Origin: SIG77 sp045589595
Lineage (GTDB): Bacteria; Verrucomicrobiota; Lentisphaeria; Victivallales; UBA1829
DNA length: 64,000 nt
Direction: 5' to 3'
Assembly (NCBI GenBank): GCA_045589595.1
Contig: JAZNPK010000026.1
Span: 1-64,000 of the forward strand
Shown: positions 52,821-61,528 of the stretch, in pieces
Position numbering within the stretch: the first letter of the stretch is position 1
Layout: each line of letters opens with the position of its first letter
The notes under the pieces: model-generated
What the model was told of the DNA's origin: nothing
Databases searched by the model: none
The model's input: only the letters and a program-made list of their open reading frames with translations
Program-made: the position numbers and the translations under genes

Positions 52821-53450
52821 ATGTCTGCAGAGCAGATTGTTACGGACATTGTCAGTGCGTCTCTGCGATTCTTCTTCCTGCTGACGCCATTCTTTGTTCT
52901 GTCCATGTTTATCGTGATGACCGGAGATTTTACCGGTCCCGTGCGGCGGCGTCTGGCGGATAAAGTTTCCTTTTCCGCGCTTGCCATCTGCCTTGTCCTT
53001 CTCTTTTTCGGCAGATGGATCTTCACCATTTTCGGCATTACCGTTGATGCGTTCAGGATCGGCGGCGGCGTGCTGCTGCTGCTTTCCGCTATCAAACTGG
53101 TGAACGGTGCCGCAGGTGAAGCCGCCAAGAAAAATACGGAAGACCCCAATACGGATATTTCCGTGGTCCCTCTTGCCATTCCGGTAACAGTGGGACCCGC
53201 CACTACAGGCGCGCTGCTTATCATCGGTGCGGAAATGCGTTCCGCGACCGCGCTCCTGATCAATGCCGCATCTCTGGTCATTGCGCTGACCATGGTTTGG
53301 GCGATTTTGCGCGGCTCCAATCTTCTGGAACGGCTGCTCAAGCGCAAAGGGATCGTGATCCTCAGTAAGTTGACGGGGCTGATTCTTGCCGCGCTCGCTT
53401 CGGAAATGATCTTTACCGGCATCCGCGCCTTCCTCGTGGTCAAACAATGA
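52821..53450 (+). CDS. MarC-family integral membrane protein
   Basis: 209 residues, six predicted membrane helices. MarC hallmarks: RFFFLLTPFFVLSMFIVMTG, FGITVDAFRIGGGVLLLLSA, PLAIPVTVGPATTGALLIIG and LTGLILAALASEMIFTGIRA. The family's role is unresolved; the old link to multiple antibiotic resistance was not confirmed. The next gene overlaps by 4 bp (ATGA). Confidence 0.92.
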   Translation: MSAEQIVTDIVSASLRFFFLLTPFFVLSMFIVMTGDFTGPVRRRLADKVSFSALAICLVLLFFGRWIFTIFGITVDAFRIGGGVLLLLSAIKLVNGAAGEAAKKNTEDPNTDISVVPLAIPVTVGPATTGALLIIGAEMRSATALLINAASLVIALTMVWAILRGSNLLERLLKRKGIVILSKLTGLILAALASEMIFTGIRAFLVVKQ

Positions 53451-53968
53451 CGACCCCGGACCGGAAAAAACAGATCCTGCGTGAAGTGCTGATCTTTTTT
53501 TGCGGTCTGATCAGCGGTGCCGCTCTTCTTGTCATTGCTGCCGGAGCGTATCTGCGCGGGACCGGTGGTGTCATTCAGGAATATGAAGCGGATATGACCT
53601 TTGAGTCGGCGGAAAAGATTTTTCCCGATACCGTTGCCGCGTTGCCCGGAGGGTGGTCTGTCGGACGGGAAAACTGTATGATCTCCCAACTGCCCGACGG
53701 ATCGAAACTGGCGGTCTATAAACTTTGCCAGAGCGCCTACGCCGCACAGATGATGGCTGATCCCGGACAACGCCGTATTGCCGCTGTTCTGCCCTGCAGT
53801 TTCGCTTTGTACGAAGTCCCCGGCGGAAAAGTCCGGCTGGCGCGTCTGAACCGGGCGTGGCTGGGGTGGCTTCTTGGCGGTTCCCCGCGGGAACTGTTTA
53901 ATGGTGTGATCGCGGACGAACAGCATAAGTTGTTGGAATCCTGCGGATTTATGCCGGTTGACGATTGA
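53447..53968 (+). CDS. DUF302-like membrane-anchored protein
   Basis: 173 residues. One N-terminal membrane helix (about 16-36, FFCGLISGAALLVIAAGAYL), then a domain of the DUF302 type: SAEKIFPDTVAALPGGWSVG, KLAVYKLCQSAYAAQMMADP, VLPCSFALYEVPGGKVRLAR. The DUF302 fold binds small ligands or sits at the membrane in unknown roles. Coupled to marC by a 4-bp overlap. Confidence 0.78.
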   Translation: MTTPDRKKQILREVLIFFCGLISGAALLVIAAGAYLRGTGGVIQEYEADMTFESAEKIFPDTVAALPGGWSVGRENCMISQLPDGSKLAVYKLCQSAYAAQMMADPGQRRIAAVLPCSFALYEVPGGKVRLARLNRAWLGWLLGGSPRELFNGVIADEQHKLLESCGFMPVDD

Positions 53969-54342
53969 TTTCTGTTTCCCGTAGATGTGTTTTATTTTGC
54001 ATATTTGTGGTTGTTTGTCTTTATCTTGTTTGTTTTTTAATGAGTTCTGCTGATTTTTATTTCTTCTGAAAGTTGTATCATTCATTTTGTGTTTGATCCC
54101 CGATCCATATCCGGGAAGATGTCGTCCGGTTGTGAAGGGCAGGGAAAATCTGCCGGAAAAAATGCCGTTCTCAAAAAAAATCGCAAAAAATATTACGGCA
54201 CGGAAAAACAGGACTCTGATTTTTGTAACCGGAAAGAAAATAAACAAGTTCTTCCTGAAAACGAACTGAAAAATATTACCTGTTTTTTTCGCATTACCAT
54301 AACAGGTCTGCCAAAAATTCTCCCGTCTCTGCCGGATACTCC
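53969..54342. other. Intergenic stretch without a supported gene
   Basis: About 370 bp. The first 110 bases are T-rich on the plus strand, the rest A-rich with a small hairpin (GGCAG/CTGCC near 54138-54156). Short ORFs in both directions have low-complexity translations and no ribosome site. No tRNA or known small RNA was recognised. Base composition is clearly more AT-rich than the neighbours. Confidence 0.6.
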
Positions 54343-54371
54343 TTGAAAAAATGCCATTTGCGGTGTATATT
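54343..54371 (+). promoter_or_regulatory. Promoter of the ptsH-ptsI operon
   Basis: -35 TTGAAA (54343-54348), 17-bp spacer, -10 TATATT (54366-54371), inside a near-palindrome GTGTATATTATAATACAC (54363-54380) that could be an operator. Confidence 0.65.
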
Positions 54372-54423
54372 ATAATACACGCCCGAAGATTTGAAAGTGC
54401 ATGTGAATGGAAAGAGTCGCCCG

Positions 54424-54708
54424 ATGAGCAGCAAAAGCCTGACAAAAGAATTTGTATTGAGCAATGCCAATGGTCTGCATATCAGACCGGCATCTGTCTT
54501 TGTACAGGTTGCGATGCAGTTTGAGGCGGATATCCTTGTGGAAAACCTTGATTCTCAACAGCAGTCCGACGGCAAAAGTGTTATGGGGATGCTGATGCTT
54601 GCGGCACCCCAGGGAACACGGATGAGATTGACAATAACCGGAAGCGACAGTGATGCCGCGCTCTCCGCCCTGACGGACCTGATTGCCCGTGATTTCGACG
54701 AAGAATAA
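54424..54708 (+). CDS. ptsH: Phosphocarrier protein HPr
   Basis: Small PTS carrier, 94 residues from ATG 54424 (GGAAAG upstream). A TTG start at 54391 would add 11 residues without conservation. Active His19 in SNANGLHIRPASVFVQVA; regulatory Ser52 in SDGKSVMGMLMLAA corresponds to Ser46 of Gram-positive HPr. Followed 24 bp later by ptsI. No PTS permease (EII) gene is present in the window. Confidence 0.95.
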   Translation: MSSKSLTKEFVLSNANGLHIRPASVFVQVAMQFEADILVENLDSQQQSDGKSVMGMLMLAAPQGTRMRLTITGSDSDAALSALTDLIARDFDEE

Positions 54709-54732
54709 TATCCGGAAAATGGCAGAATTGTT

Positions 54733-56526
54733 TTGAATACAACAACTTCAGTAAACAAAAAAGAAATCCTGTTCCACGGCATCCCCGCTTCACCGGGGAT
54801 AGCGATCGCTCCCGTCCGTCTGATCGATCCCGGTGCCGGCAGCGCGCCGGTCAGTGAAAAAAGGACACAGATCACGCAGGATCAGGTGGATCAGGAGATC
54901 GATCTGTTCAGTCAGGCGGTTGCCTCTGCGCGGGATGAGATCCGTTCGCTCCGGGATTCCCTTCAGGGAGAGGAAGCGCAGATTTTTGACGCCCATCTGC
55001 TGATCGCGTCCGACAGGATGCTTGCCAACGAAGTTACTGCAATGATCCGCAAACGGCTGTTTCCTGCGGAACGGGCTTTTACGGAAGTCATCGACCGCTA
55101 TGTGGAAACGATCTCCAATATGCCCGACAAATATTTCCGGGAGCGTGCCACGGATATCCGGGATGTGGCAAAACGGATCGGAAAATTTCTCTCCGGTATG
55201 TCTGCCGGAGAAACTGCCGCACCCGCCCCCACAGAACCGGAAGTGATCATTGCCCGGGATCTGACCCCTTCGGATACTGCGACACTGGACCGTACCAAAG
55301 TTCTGGGGTTTGCCATTGAGACCGGCAGTACCACATCCCATACCGCCATCGTTGCCCGGTCCATGAAACTGCCGGCGGTGGTTGGTATGCAGCGTCTTTT
55401 CAACCGGCTGGAAAATGGCGACAGGGTGATCATTGACGGTTATCTCGGTATGGTCGTGATCAATCCTGAACCCGAAACGATTGCCTTCTACGAGGAAAAG
55501 ATCGCCCGTCAGAATCAGTTGCTGGAAGAACTGCAGAAAGAAAGTTCCATGACTGCCGAAACTCTGGACGGCTATCAGATCCATCTCGCTGCCAATGTGG
55601 AAGGCGTTGACGGACTGGATGAAGTGATCCGCAGCGGCGCCGCAGGGATCGGTTTGTTCCGGACGGAATATCTTTTTATGAACAAGTCCGTTCTGCCGGA
55701 TGAGGAGACACAGTTCAAAACTTACCGTCTTCTGGCGGAACGGATGCAGGGGCAGCCGGTGATCATCCGTACGCTGGACGTGGGCGGCGATAAAATCTCT
55801 GCGCTGCTGACGGAGCAATCGGAACCGAACCCGTTCCTCGGGCTGCGGGCGATCCGTTTGAGTATGAGCCATCCGGAATTGATGCGGACACAGATGCGTG
55901 CCATCCTCCGTGCCGCCCGGTTCGGAAATATCAAGATCCTGTTCCCCATGATCTCATCTGTCGGGGAACTTGATTCTCTCCTTGCCATGCTTGAGGATGT
56001 GAAAGAGGCGTTGAAAGCGGAACAGATCCCTTACTCCCCGCAAGTGGAAATCGGTGTGATGATCGAAGTCCCTGCCGCCGCTCTGATCGCGGATCAACTG
56101 GCGGAGAAAGTGGATTTCTTCTCCATCGGCAGTAACGATCTTGTGCAGTACACACTGGCGGTTGACCGGACCAACGAAAAAGTGGCGCATCTTTACAATC
56201 CCATGCATCCTGCCGTGATCGAGTTGATCGCCCGTGCGGCGAAAGCTGCCCGGGATCATCATATCTGGATCGGCTGTTGTGGAGAACTGGCTGGATACAC
56301 GCAGTTTACGCCGCTTCTGGTGGGACTTGGTATTCAGGAATTCAGTATGAGTTGTGCGTCACTGGCGCCGGTGCGCCGTGTGATCCGCCGTCTTTCCAGG
56401 ATCGAAGCGGAGAAACTGGTGGAGCAGATCCGCTCTGTTGCCGATCCGCAGAAAGCCATGGAATTGTGTCAGGAATTTCTTGTCCGCATCGCTCCTGATG
56501 TGGCAAAGATGAATAAAGGTTTTTAA
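54733..56526 (+). CDS. ptsI: Phosphoenolpyruvate-protein phosphotransferase (enzyme I)
   Basis: Passes phosphate from PEP to HPr. 597 residues, normal length is about 575. Phospho-His203 in ETGSTTSHTAIVARS; PEP-binding barrel motifs GIGLFRTEYLFM, IIRTLDVGGDK, NPFLGLRAIRLS, and DFFSIGSNDLVQYTLAVDR with the C-terminal GCCGELAG. Start is TTG at 54733; no ATG is possible near the conserved N-terminus (ILFHGIPASPGIA). Co-transcribed with ptsH and probably with the cyclophilin gene 27 bp later. Confidence 0.96.
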   Translation: MNTTTSVNKKEILFHGIPASPGIAIAPVRLIDPGAGSAPVSEKRTQITQDQVDQEIDLFSQAVASARDEIRSLRDSLQGEEAQIFDAHLLIASDRMLANEVTAMIRKRLFPAERAFTEVIDRYVETISNMPDKYFRERATDIRDVAKRIGKFLSGMSAGETAAPAPTEPEVIIARDLTPSDTATLDRTKVLGFAIETGSTTSHTAIVARSMKLPAVVGMQRLFNRLENGDRVIIDGYLGMVVINPEPETIAFYEEKIARQNQLLEELQKESSMTAETLDGYQIHLAANVEGVDGLDEVIRSGAAGIGLFRTEYLFMNKSVLPDEETQFKTYRLLAERMQGQPVIIRTLDVGGDKISALLTEQSEPNPFLGLRAIRLSMSHPELMRTQMRAILRAARFGNIKILFPMISSVGELDSLLAMLEDVKEALKAEQIPYSPQVEIGVMIEVPAAALIADQLAEKVDFFSIGSNDLVQYTLAVDRTNEKVAHLYNPMHPAVIELIARAAKAARDHHIWIGCCGELAGYTQFTPLLVGLGIQEFSMSCASLAPVRRVIRRLSRIEAEKLVEQIRSVADPQKAMELCQEFLVRIAPDVAKMNKGF

Positions 56527-56553
56527 CAGATCTAACAGGAAGGAGTCCGGATC

Positions 56554-57057
56554 ATGTCGAACCCGGTTGTTGTTATGGAAACGTCTCTCGGCAGTATCAC
56601 CATTGAACTGTTTGAGAAGGAAGCACCGCTGACTGTTGCAAATTTTCTGAAATATGTGGACGATGCCTTTTATGAAGGGACCGTTTTTCACCGCGTGATC
56701 CCCGGATTTATGATCCAGGGCGGCGGTATGGATTTCGGCATGACACAGAAAAAGACCAATGCCCCCATCAAAAATGAGGCCGGCAACAAGATCTCCAACA
56801 AGATCGGGACCATTGCCATGGCGCGGACCAATGTGGTGGACAGCGCCACAAGTCAGTTCTTCATCAATGTGGCGGACAATGATTTTCTGGATTTCCGCGC
56901 ACCGACGCCGTCTGCTTTCGGCTACTGTGTGTTCGGCAAAGTCACAGATGGTATGGATGTTGTGAAAGCCATTGAGAAGGTCAGAACGACCAGCCGCGGT
57001 TTCCATCAGGATGTGCCGGTGGATGAAGTGCGGATCATCAGTGTGAAACGGGTATAA
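56554..57057 (+). CDS. Peptidyl-prolyl cis-trans isomerase, cyclophilin type
   Basis: 167 residues, no signal peptide, so cytoplasmic (PpiB-like). Core motifs: ITIELFEKEAPLTVANFLKY, FYEGTVFHRVIPGFMIQGGG, IAMARTNVVDSATSQFFINV and FGYCVFGKVTDGMDVV. The active-site Arg in FHRVIPGF and the QFFIN stretch are present. AGGAGT lies before ATG 56554. Behind ptsI, ahead of the DUF2520 gene. Confidence 0.95.
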   Translation: MSNPVVVMETSLGSITIELFEKEAPLTVANFLKYVDDAFYEGTVFHRVIPGFMIQGGGMDFGMTQKKTNAPIKNEAGNKISNKIGTIAMARTNVVDSATSQFFINVADNDFLDFRAPTPSAFGYCVFGKVTDGMDVVKAIEKVRTTSRGFHQDVPVDEVRIISVKRV

Positions 57058-57065
57058 ACAGAAAA

Positions 57066-57842
57066 ATGAAACTGATCTTACTGGGCAGCGGCAATGCCGC
57101 AACACGGCTCGGCACCGCATTCCGCGATGCCGGGCATGACATCGTGCAGGTTTACAGCCGGAGTGTGAAGAACGGTCAGCGTCTTTGCAGATTGCTGGGC
57201 TGTCCCGACTGCTGCACCGATGTGCCGGAAGAGATCGATCCCCGCCGCGCCGATGCCATTGTTTCTGCTCTGCGGGACTCTGCTGCCGATGCCGTCTGGC
57301 GCAGGATCGCCTTCGGTGACTGCCCCGTATTCCATACCGCCGGCAGCATGGCGCTGGATACATTGGCGCCCTATGCGAAGCATCGCGGGGTGTTGTATCC
57401 GCTCCAGACATTGTCACGGACGCGGAAACTGGATTTCAGTTGTGTGCCGCTGTTCATTGAAGCGGAGTCTGCTGAAACGATGTCGGTGCTGAAAGCATTG
57501 GCGGATTCCGTTTCAAATTGTGTGCGTGAAGCGGATTCCGGCAAACGGAAAAATCTTCACATTGCCGCCGTTTTCGCCAATAATTTTTCCAATCACATGT
57601 TCGCCATTGCGGAGCGTCTGCTGAAAGCCAACGGACTGGATCTTTCCTATCTGCTGCCCCTGATCGATGAGACTGCGCGGAAAGTTCATGAACTCTCTCC
57701 GCGTCAGGCGCAGACAGGACCCGCGATCCGCTTTGATGAAAATATCATTCATCTGCATTTGAGCCGTCTTGACGGCGATGATGCCGCATTGTACGAGGCG
57801 ATCAGCGAAAGCATCCACAAAATGGCGCAGGACGAAGAATAA
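57066..57842 (+). CDS. Rossmann-like and DUF2520 domain protein
   Basis: 258 residues. N-terminal Rossmann fold with KLILLGSGNAATRLGTAFRD, close to ProC/KPR-type NAD(P)-binding starts; VFHTAGSMALDTLAPYAKHRG and LYPLQTLSR mark DUF2520. C-terminal helical domain: AAVFANNFSNHMFAIAERLL. Likely an oxidoreductase of unknown substrate. It starts 8 bp after the cyclophilin gene and ends before a bidirectional terminator. Confidence 0.9.
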   Translation: MKLILLGSGNAATRLGTAFRDAGHDIVQVYSRSVKNGQRLCRLLGCPDCCTDVPEEIDPRRADAIVSALRDSAADAVWRRIAFGDCPVFHTAGSMALDTLAPYAKHRGVLYPLQTLSRTRKLDFSCVPLFIEAESAETMSVLKALADSVSNCVREADSGKRKNLHIAAVFANNFSNHMFAIAERLLKANGLDLSYLLPLIDETARKVHELSPRQAQTGPAIRFDENIIHLHLSRLDGDDAALYEAISESIHKMAQDEE

Positions 57843-57867
57843 GTCCGGACCGTGATTTGACGGCAGA

Positions 57868-57905
57868 AAAAAAGCACTGTTCCAACCGGAGCAGTGCTTT
57901 TTTGT
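57868..57905. terminator. Bidirectional terminator
   Basis: A7-GCACTG (57868-57880) pairs with CAGTGC-T7 (57893-57905), with an inner TCC/GGA pairing. It serves the convergent DUF2520 and DUF805 genes. Confidence 0.92.
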
Positions 57906-57924
57906 TTCAGGTGTTAAGAATGGA

Positions 57925-58260
57925 TCATTCTGCGGCGGCAGGTGCGTCGGCTTTGGATGCCTGAGCGCAGAAAATCAGAAGGATAATGACGCCGACAATC
58001 GGGATAATGGGCAGCAGTACGCACCAGGGATTGCGACCGGCATCACGGAGACGGCGGACCGTAACTGCGAGGGAGGGAACCAGAACACCAAGACCCCAAA
58101 TGATTCTCAGGATCATTCCGAATGTGCCGAGCAGAGAGAAAATGATGTCGATGATCACGCAAATCAGGATCCAGCTCCAGAATTCTTTGCGCGTGGCACA
58201 GCCATTGAAGTCTGCATACTTCTTTGTGAGCGGTGAGAATGCTTCTTTGATTTTGTCCAT
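57925..58260 (-). CDS. DUF805 membrane protein
   Basis: 111 residues, three hydrophobic segments. DUF805 marks: FNGCATRKEFWSWILI and the VRRLRDAGRNPWCVLL motif. Function of the family is unknown. Ribosome site AGGAGG-like sequence before ATG 58260 (minus-strand GGAGGCATC). Own promoter at 58343-58371. Confidence 0.92.
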   Translation of the reverse strand: MDKIKEAFSPLTKKYADFNGCATRKEFWSWILICVIIDIIFSLLGTFGMILRIIWGLGVLVPSLAVTVRRLRDAGRNPWCVLLPIIPIVGVIILLIFCAQASKADAPAAAE

Positions 58261-58342
58261 TGATGCCTCCTGTTCTTTCTGTTGATGCGGCTCAATTTTT
58301 TTTGGTTGTTTTTGTGGCGGGTCCTATATCCCGTCAATCCCT

Positions 58343-58371
58343 ATATTAACGCCTGACAGAGAAAAAATCAA
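58343..58371 (-). promoter_or_regulatory. Promoter of the DUF805 gene
   Basis: Minus strand: -35 TTGATT (58371-58366), 17-bp spacer, -10 TAATAT (58348-58343). Confidence 0.65.
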
Positions 58372-58410
58372 GTTGTATGAAATAATTTTTTTTACATTTT
58401 TTAAATCAAT

Positions 58411-58445
58411 AAAAAAAAGACCCCGGACGGTGTTCGTCCGGAGCC
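58411..58445 (-). terminator. Terminator of ppdK
   Basis: CCGGACG (58423-58429) pairs with 58435-58441; plus-strand A8 at 58411-58418 is the minus-strand U-tract. It lies 30 bp beyond the ppdK stop. Confidence 0.85.
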
Positions 58446-58474
58446 TTCAGTTTTTTCAGGGAGCCTGACGGAAA

Positions 58475-61258
58475 TCAGTGTTTATGGCAGCCGCATTTGC
58501 AGCCGCATTTCTTTTCCTGTTTTTCCTTGATGGCAGCCTGTGCTGCAGCGAGGCGCGCAATGGGAACGCGGAAGGGGCTGCAGGACACATAGTTCAAGCC
58601 GACAGCGTGGCAGAATTCGATGGATTTCGGATCGCCGCCGTGTTCACCGCAGATACCGGCTTTGAGTTTGCTGTTGACACTTCTGCCAGCCATGACAGCG
58701 TGGTTGATGAGCATCCCGACGCCATCCTGATCCAATGTCTGGAACGGATCGGCTTCCAGAATGTTCTTGTTGAGATAATCGCCGATGAAACTGCCGATGT
58801 CATCGCGGCTGAAACCGAAGGACATCTGAGTCAGGTCGTTGGTGCCGAAGGAGAAAAATTCTGCCTGACTTGCCATCTGGTCTGCCAGAAGAGCGGCACG
58901 CGGGATCTCGATCATGGTACCGATACGGCAATCGATCTTATCCAGATTGTACTTCTTCAGAACTTCTGCCATAACAGGTTCAATGATCATTTTCTGATGG
59001 GCGATCTCGCACATATCACAGGTGACAGGGATCATGATCTCGACTTTGGTGCCGGGCAGTTCTGCCGCAGATTCCAGAATGGCGCGAACCTGCATTTCTG
59101 TGATTTCCGGCCAGGTCACACCCAGACGGACACCGCGATGTCCCATCATGGGATTGACTTCTTCCAGTGCTTCCGCGCGACGCTGGAATTCTTTCATGTT
59201 GATCTTCAGCGCTGCGGCAAGTTCTTTCTGCTGCTCCGGATTTCTCGGCACAAATTCGTGGAGAGGGGGATCCAGCAGACGGACTGTGACCGGTTTGCCT
59301 TTCATTGCCGCCAAAGTACTCTTGATGTCTTTCTTCACATAGGGAGCCAACTGTTTCAGCGCGTCTTTCCGTTCTTCCAGCGTTTCAGAAAGGATCATTT
59401 TGCGGAGCGCGAACAGCGGTTTTTCCGCACCTTTTCCGTAGAACATGTGTTCCGTACGGAAAAGACCGATCCCTTCCGCACCGAATGCCAACGCACAGGC
59501 TGCATCTTCTGCGGTATCCGCATTGGCGCGGACGCCCAGTTTGCGGAACGAATCCGCCATCTTCATAAACTTTTTGAGTCCGGGATTTTCGCTGGAATCC
59601 ACCATGGCAACTGCACCGGCATAAACATAACCGCGGCTGCCGTTCAGACTGAGCGTGTCGCCGTCTTTGAAGGTCAGATCGCCGATGGTCAGAATGCCTT
59701 TTGCTTCATCCACGCGGATGGCATCTGCACCAACGATACAGCATTTGCCCCAGCCGCGGCAGACAAGCGCCGCATGGCTGGTCATACCGCCGCGGGCAGT
59801 CAGAATACCGGTCGCGGCACGCATCCCTTCCACATCTTCCGGATTGGTTTCTTCGCGGACGAGAATGGAGGCAATGTTCTTCTTTGCCAGTTCCACTGCT
59901 TTTTCAGATGTGAAGACGATTTTTCCGACGGCGCCGCCGGGACCTGCAGGCAGACCTTTGGCAATGATCGCAGCTTTCTTTTCCGCTTTTGCATCAAGGA
60001 TCGGATGGAGCAGTTCGTCCAGCTGAACCGGCGTGACGCGCATGACCGCAGTTTCTTTGCTGATCAATTTTTCGTCCACCATATCCAGCGCCATATTCAG
60101 CGCTGCCGTGCCGGTGCGTTTGCCGACGCGGCACTGGAGCATGTAAAGAGTGCCGTCCTGGATCGTGAACTCAATATCCAGCATATCTTTGTAATGCTTT
60201 TCCAGTTTTTTCCGGATCGAGACCAGTTCACGGTAGGTCTTCGGAAGAAGTTCTTCCATGGATTTGAGCTGTTTGTTCTGCTCGTTTTTCGTTTCATTGT
60301 TCAGGGGATTCGGGGTGCGGGTCCCGGCAACAACGTCTTCGCCCTGGGCATTGACAAGCCATTCACCGTAGAATTTATTGTCGCCGGTCGCCGGGTCGCG
60401 GGTAAAGGCAACGCCCGTCGCGGAGTTGTCGTTCATATTGCCGAAGACCATACTCTGGACATTGACTGCTGTACCCCAGTCATCGGGAATATTTTCGATC
60501 CGGCGGTAGGCAGTTGCTTTTTTGCCGTTCCAGCTTTTGAAGACCGCACCGATACCGCCCCAGAGCTGTTCCACAGGATCATCGGGAAATTCACGCTTGA
60601 GAACTTTTTTGACTGTCTTTTTGAAGTCGGCACAAAGTTTTTTGAGATCGGCGACCGTCAGATCGGAGTCACTGGTATAACCGTTTTTCTTTTTGCAGGC
60701 TTCCAGCTGATCGTCCAGAAGTTTACGGATCCCTTTGCCGTCTTCGGGTTCGATCCCTTCCGCTTTTTCCATCACAACGTCAGAATACATCATGATCAGA
60801 CGGCGGTAGGCATCATACACAAAACGCTCATTGGTCCGCTTGATCAGACCGGGGATCGTGCTTGTGGCAAGCCCCACATTCAGCACCGTTTCCATCATGC
60901 CCGGCATGGAACTGCGGGCACCGGAACGACAGGACACCAGCAGCGGATTCTCCGGATCACCAAAGTTCATCCCCATCGCCTGTTCCACTTTTTTCAGCGC
61001 GGCAGATACCTGATCCGCAAGATCCGCAGGATATTTGCTGCCGTTGCGGAAAAAGTCCGTGCAGCATTCCGTTGTGATCGTAAAACCGGCAGGAACCGGC
61101 AGCCCCATCGTTGCCATTTCGGCAAGATTGGCACCTTTCCCACCCAGAAGATTCTTCATCGAGGCATCACCATCGGACATCCCTTTGCCAAACAGATAGA
61201 CGTACTTGACAGCTTTCGGCGTTTTTTTCGCTGTCGCTTTGGCAGTTGCTTTTTTCAT
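58475..61258 (-). CDS. ppdK: Pyruvate, phosphate dikinase
   Basis: Interconverts pyruvate + ATP + Pi with PEP + AMP + PPi. 927 residues, somewhat longer than the usual 875-900. Start ATG 61258 has AAGGAA upstream; the longer frame from 61414 is not conserved. ATP-grasp start VYLFGKGMSDGDASMKNLLG, swivel His495 in GGMTSHAALVCRGWGKC, and PEP barrel motifs GIGLFRTEHMFYG, FSFGTNDLTQMSFGFSRDD and the Cys of AGICGEHGGDP. Extra parts: a Lys/Ala/Thr N-terminal tail (MKKATAKATAKKTPKA) and a C-terminal Cys/His cluster KKCGCKCGCHKH not expected in the family. Transcribed alone. Confidence 0.96.
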   Translation of the reverse strand: MKKATAKATAKKTPKAVKYVYLFGKGMSDGDASMKNLLGGKGANLAEMATMGLPVPAGFTITTECCTDFFRNGSKYPADLADQVSAALKKVEQAMGMNFGDPENPLLVSCRSGARSSMPGMMETVLNVGLATSTIPGLIKRTNERFVYDAYRRLIMMYSDVVMEKAEGIEPEDGKGIRKLLDDQLEACKKKNGYTSDSDLTVADLKKLCADFKKTVKKVLKREFPDDPVEQLWGGIGAVFKSWNGKKATAYRRIENIPDDWGTAVNVQSMVFGNMNDNSATGVAFTRDPATGDNKFYGEWLVNAQGEDVVAGTRTPNPLNNETKNEQNKQLKSMEELLPKTYRELVSIRKKLEKHYKDMLDIEFTIQDGTLYMLQCRVGKRTGTAALNMALDMVDEKLISKETAVMRVTPVQLDELLHPILDAKAEKKAAIIAKGLPAGPGGAVGKIVFTSEKAVELAKKNIASILVREETNPEDVEGMRAATGILTARGGMTSHAALVCRGWGKCCIVGADAIRVDEAKGILTIGDLTFKDGDTLSLNGSRGYVYAGAVAMVDSSENPGLKKFMKMADSFRKLGVRANADTAEDAACALAFGAEGIGLFRTEHMFYGKGAEKPLFALRKMILSETLEERKDALKQLAPYVKKDIKSTLAAMKGKPVTVRLLDPPLHEFVPRNPEQQKELAAALKINMKEFQRRAEALEEVNPMMGHRGVRLGVTWPEITEMQVRAILESAAELPGTKVEIMIPVTCDMCEIAHQKMIIEPVMAEVLKKYNLDKIDCRIGTMIEIPRAALLADQMASQAEFFSFGTNDLTQMSFGFSRDDIGSFIGDYLNKNILEADPFQTLDQDGVGMLINHAVMAGRSVNSKLKAGICGEHGGDPKSIEFCHAVGLNYVSCSPFRVPIARLAAAQAAIKEKQEKKCGCKCGCHKH

Positions 61259-61312
61259 GTTTTCGTTTCCTTTCAAATTTGCATAAATGTGCCGGATTTT
61301 CAAAGACTTATT

Positions 61313-61340
61313 AATATATGCATAAAACATAAAAATGCAA
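61313..61340 (-). promoter_or_regulatory. Promoter of ppdK
   Basis: Minus strand: -35 TTGCAT (61340-61335), 16-bp spacer, -10 TATATT (61318-61313), 54 bp before ATG 61258. Confidence 0.5.
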
Positions 61341-61383
61341 ATAATAAAACAAAAAAAACGGATAAAATGTTGACAAAAGCGCG

Positions 61384-61505
61384 GCGCGCGCCACCCCGTC
61401 CGATGCAGCGGCATCGGACAGGATCTTTTTTCTTCAGCCGCAGGAGCGGCTGAAGAAAAAAATCCCCCCGGTGAAACGGGGTTTCACCGGGGGGGTGGCG
61501 CGCGC
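61384..61505. repeat. Four-way-junction palindromic element, copy C
   Basis: Outer 11-bp perfect stem (61384-61394 with 61495-61505; wobble pairs can extend it outward to 61381/61508). H1 61398-61406/61411-61419 (9 bp, AGCG loop); H2 61426-61441/61446-61461 (16 bp, AGGA loop, with a T6/A6 base); H3 61464-61477/61481-61494 (14 bp, GGG loop). Unpaired junction bases are three C at 61395-61397, 61420-61425 and 61462-61463. The C6/G6 base of H3 could swap partners with the outer stem. It lies between ppdK and the GH89-like gene. Confidence 0.92.
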
Positions 61506-61528
61506 TGTCGGGCTGTTATTTGAGTTTG

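Noticed and set aside
54089..54346. Possible small gene before ptsH
   Set aside because: Low-complexity Lys/Asn-rich translation, no ribosome site, and the ptsH promoter overlaps its end.
52769..54445. Long minus-strand frame opposite marC and DUF302
   Set aside because: Arg/Ser-rich shadow translation crossing three certain plus-strand genes.
58478..61453. Open frame of 991 codons opposite ppdK
   Set aside because: Same shadow effect; it also runs into the four-way-junction element.
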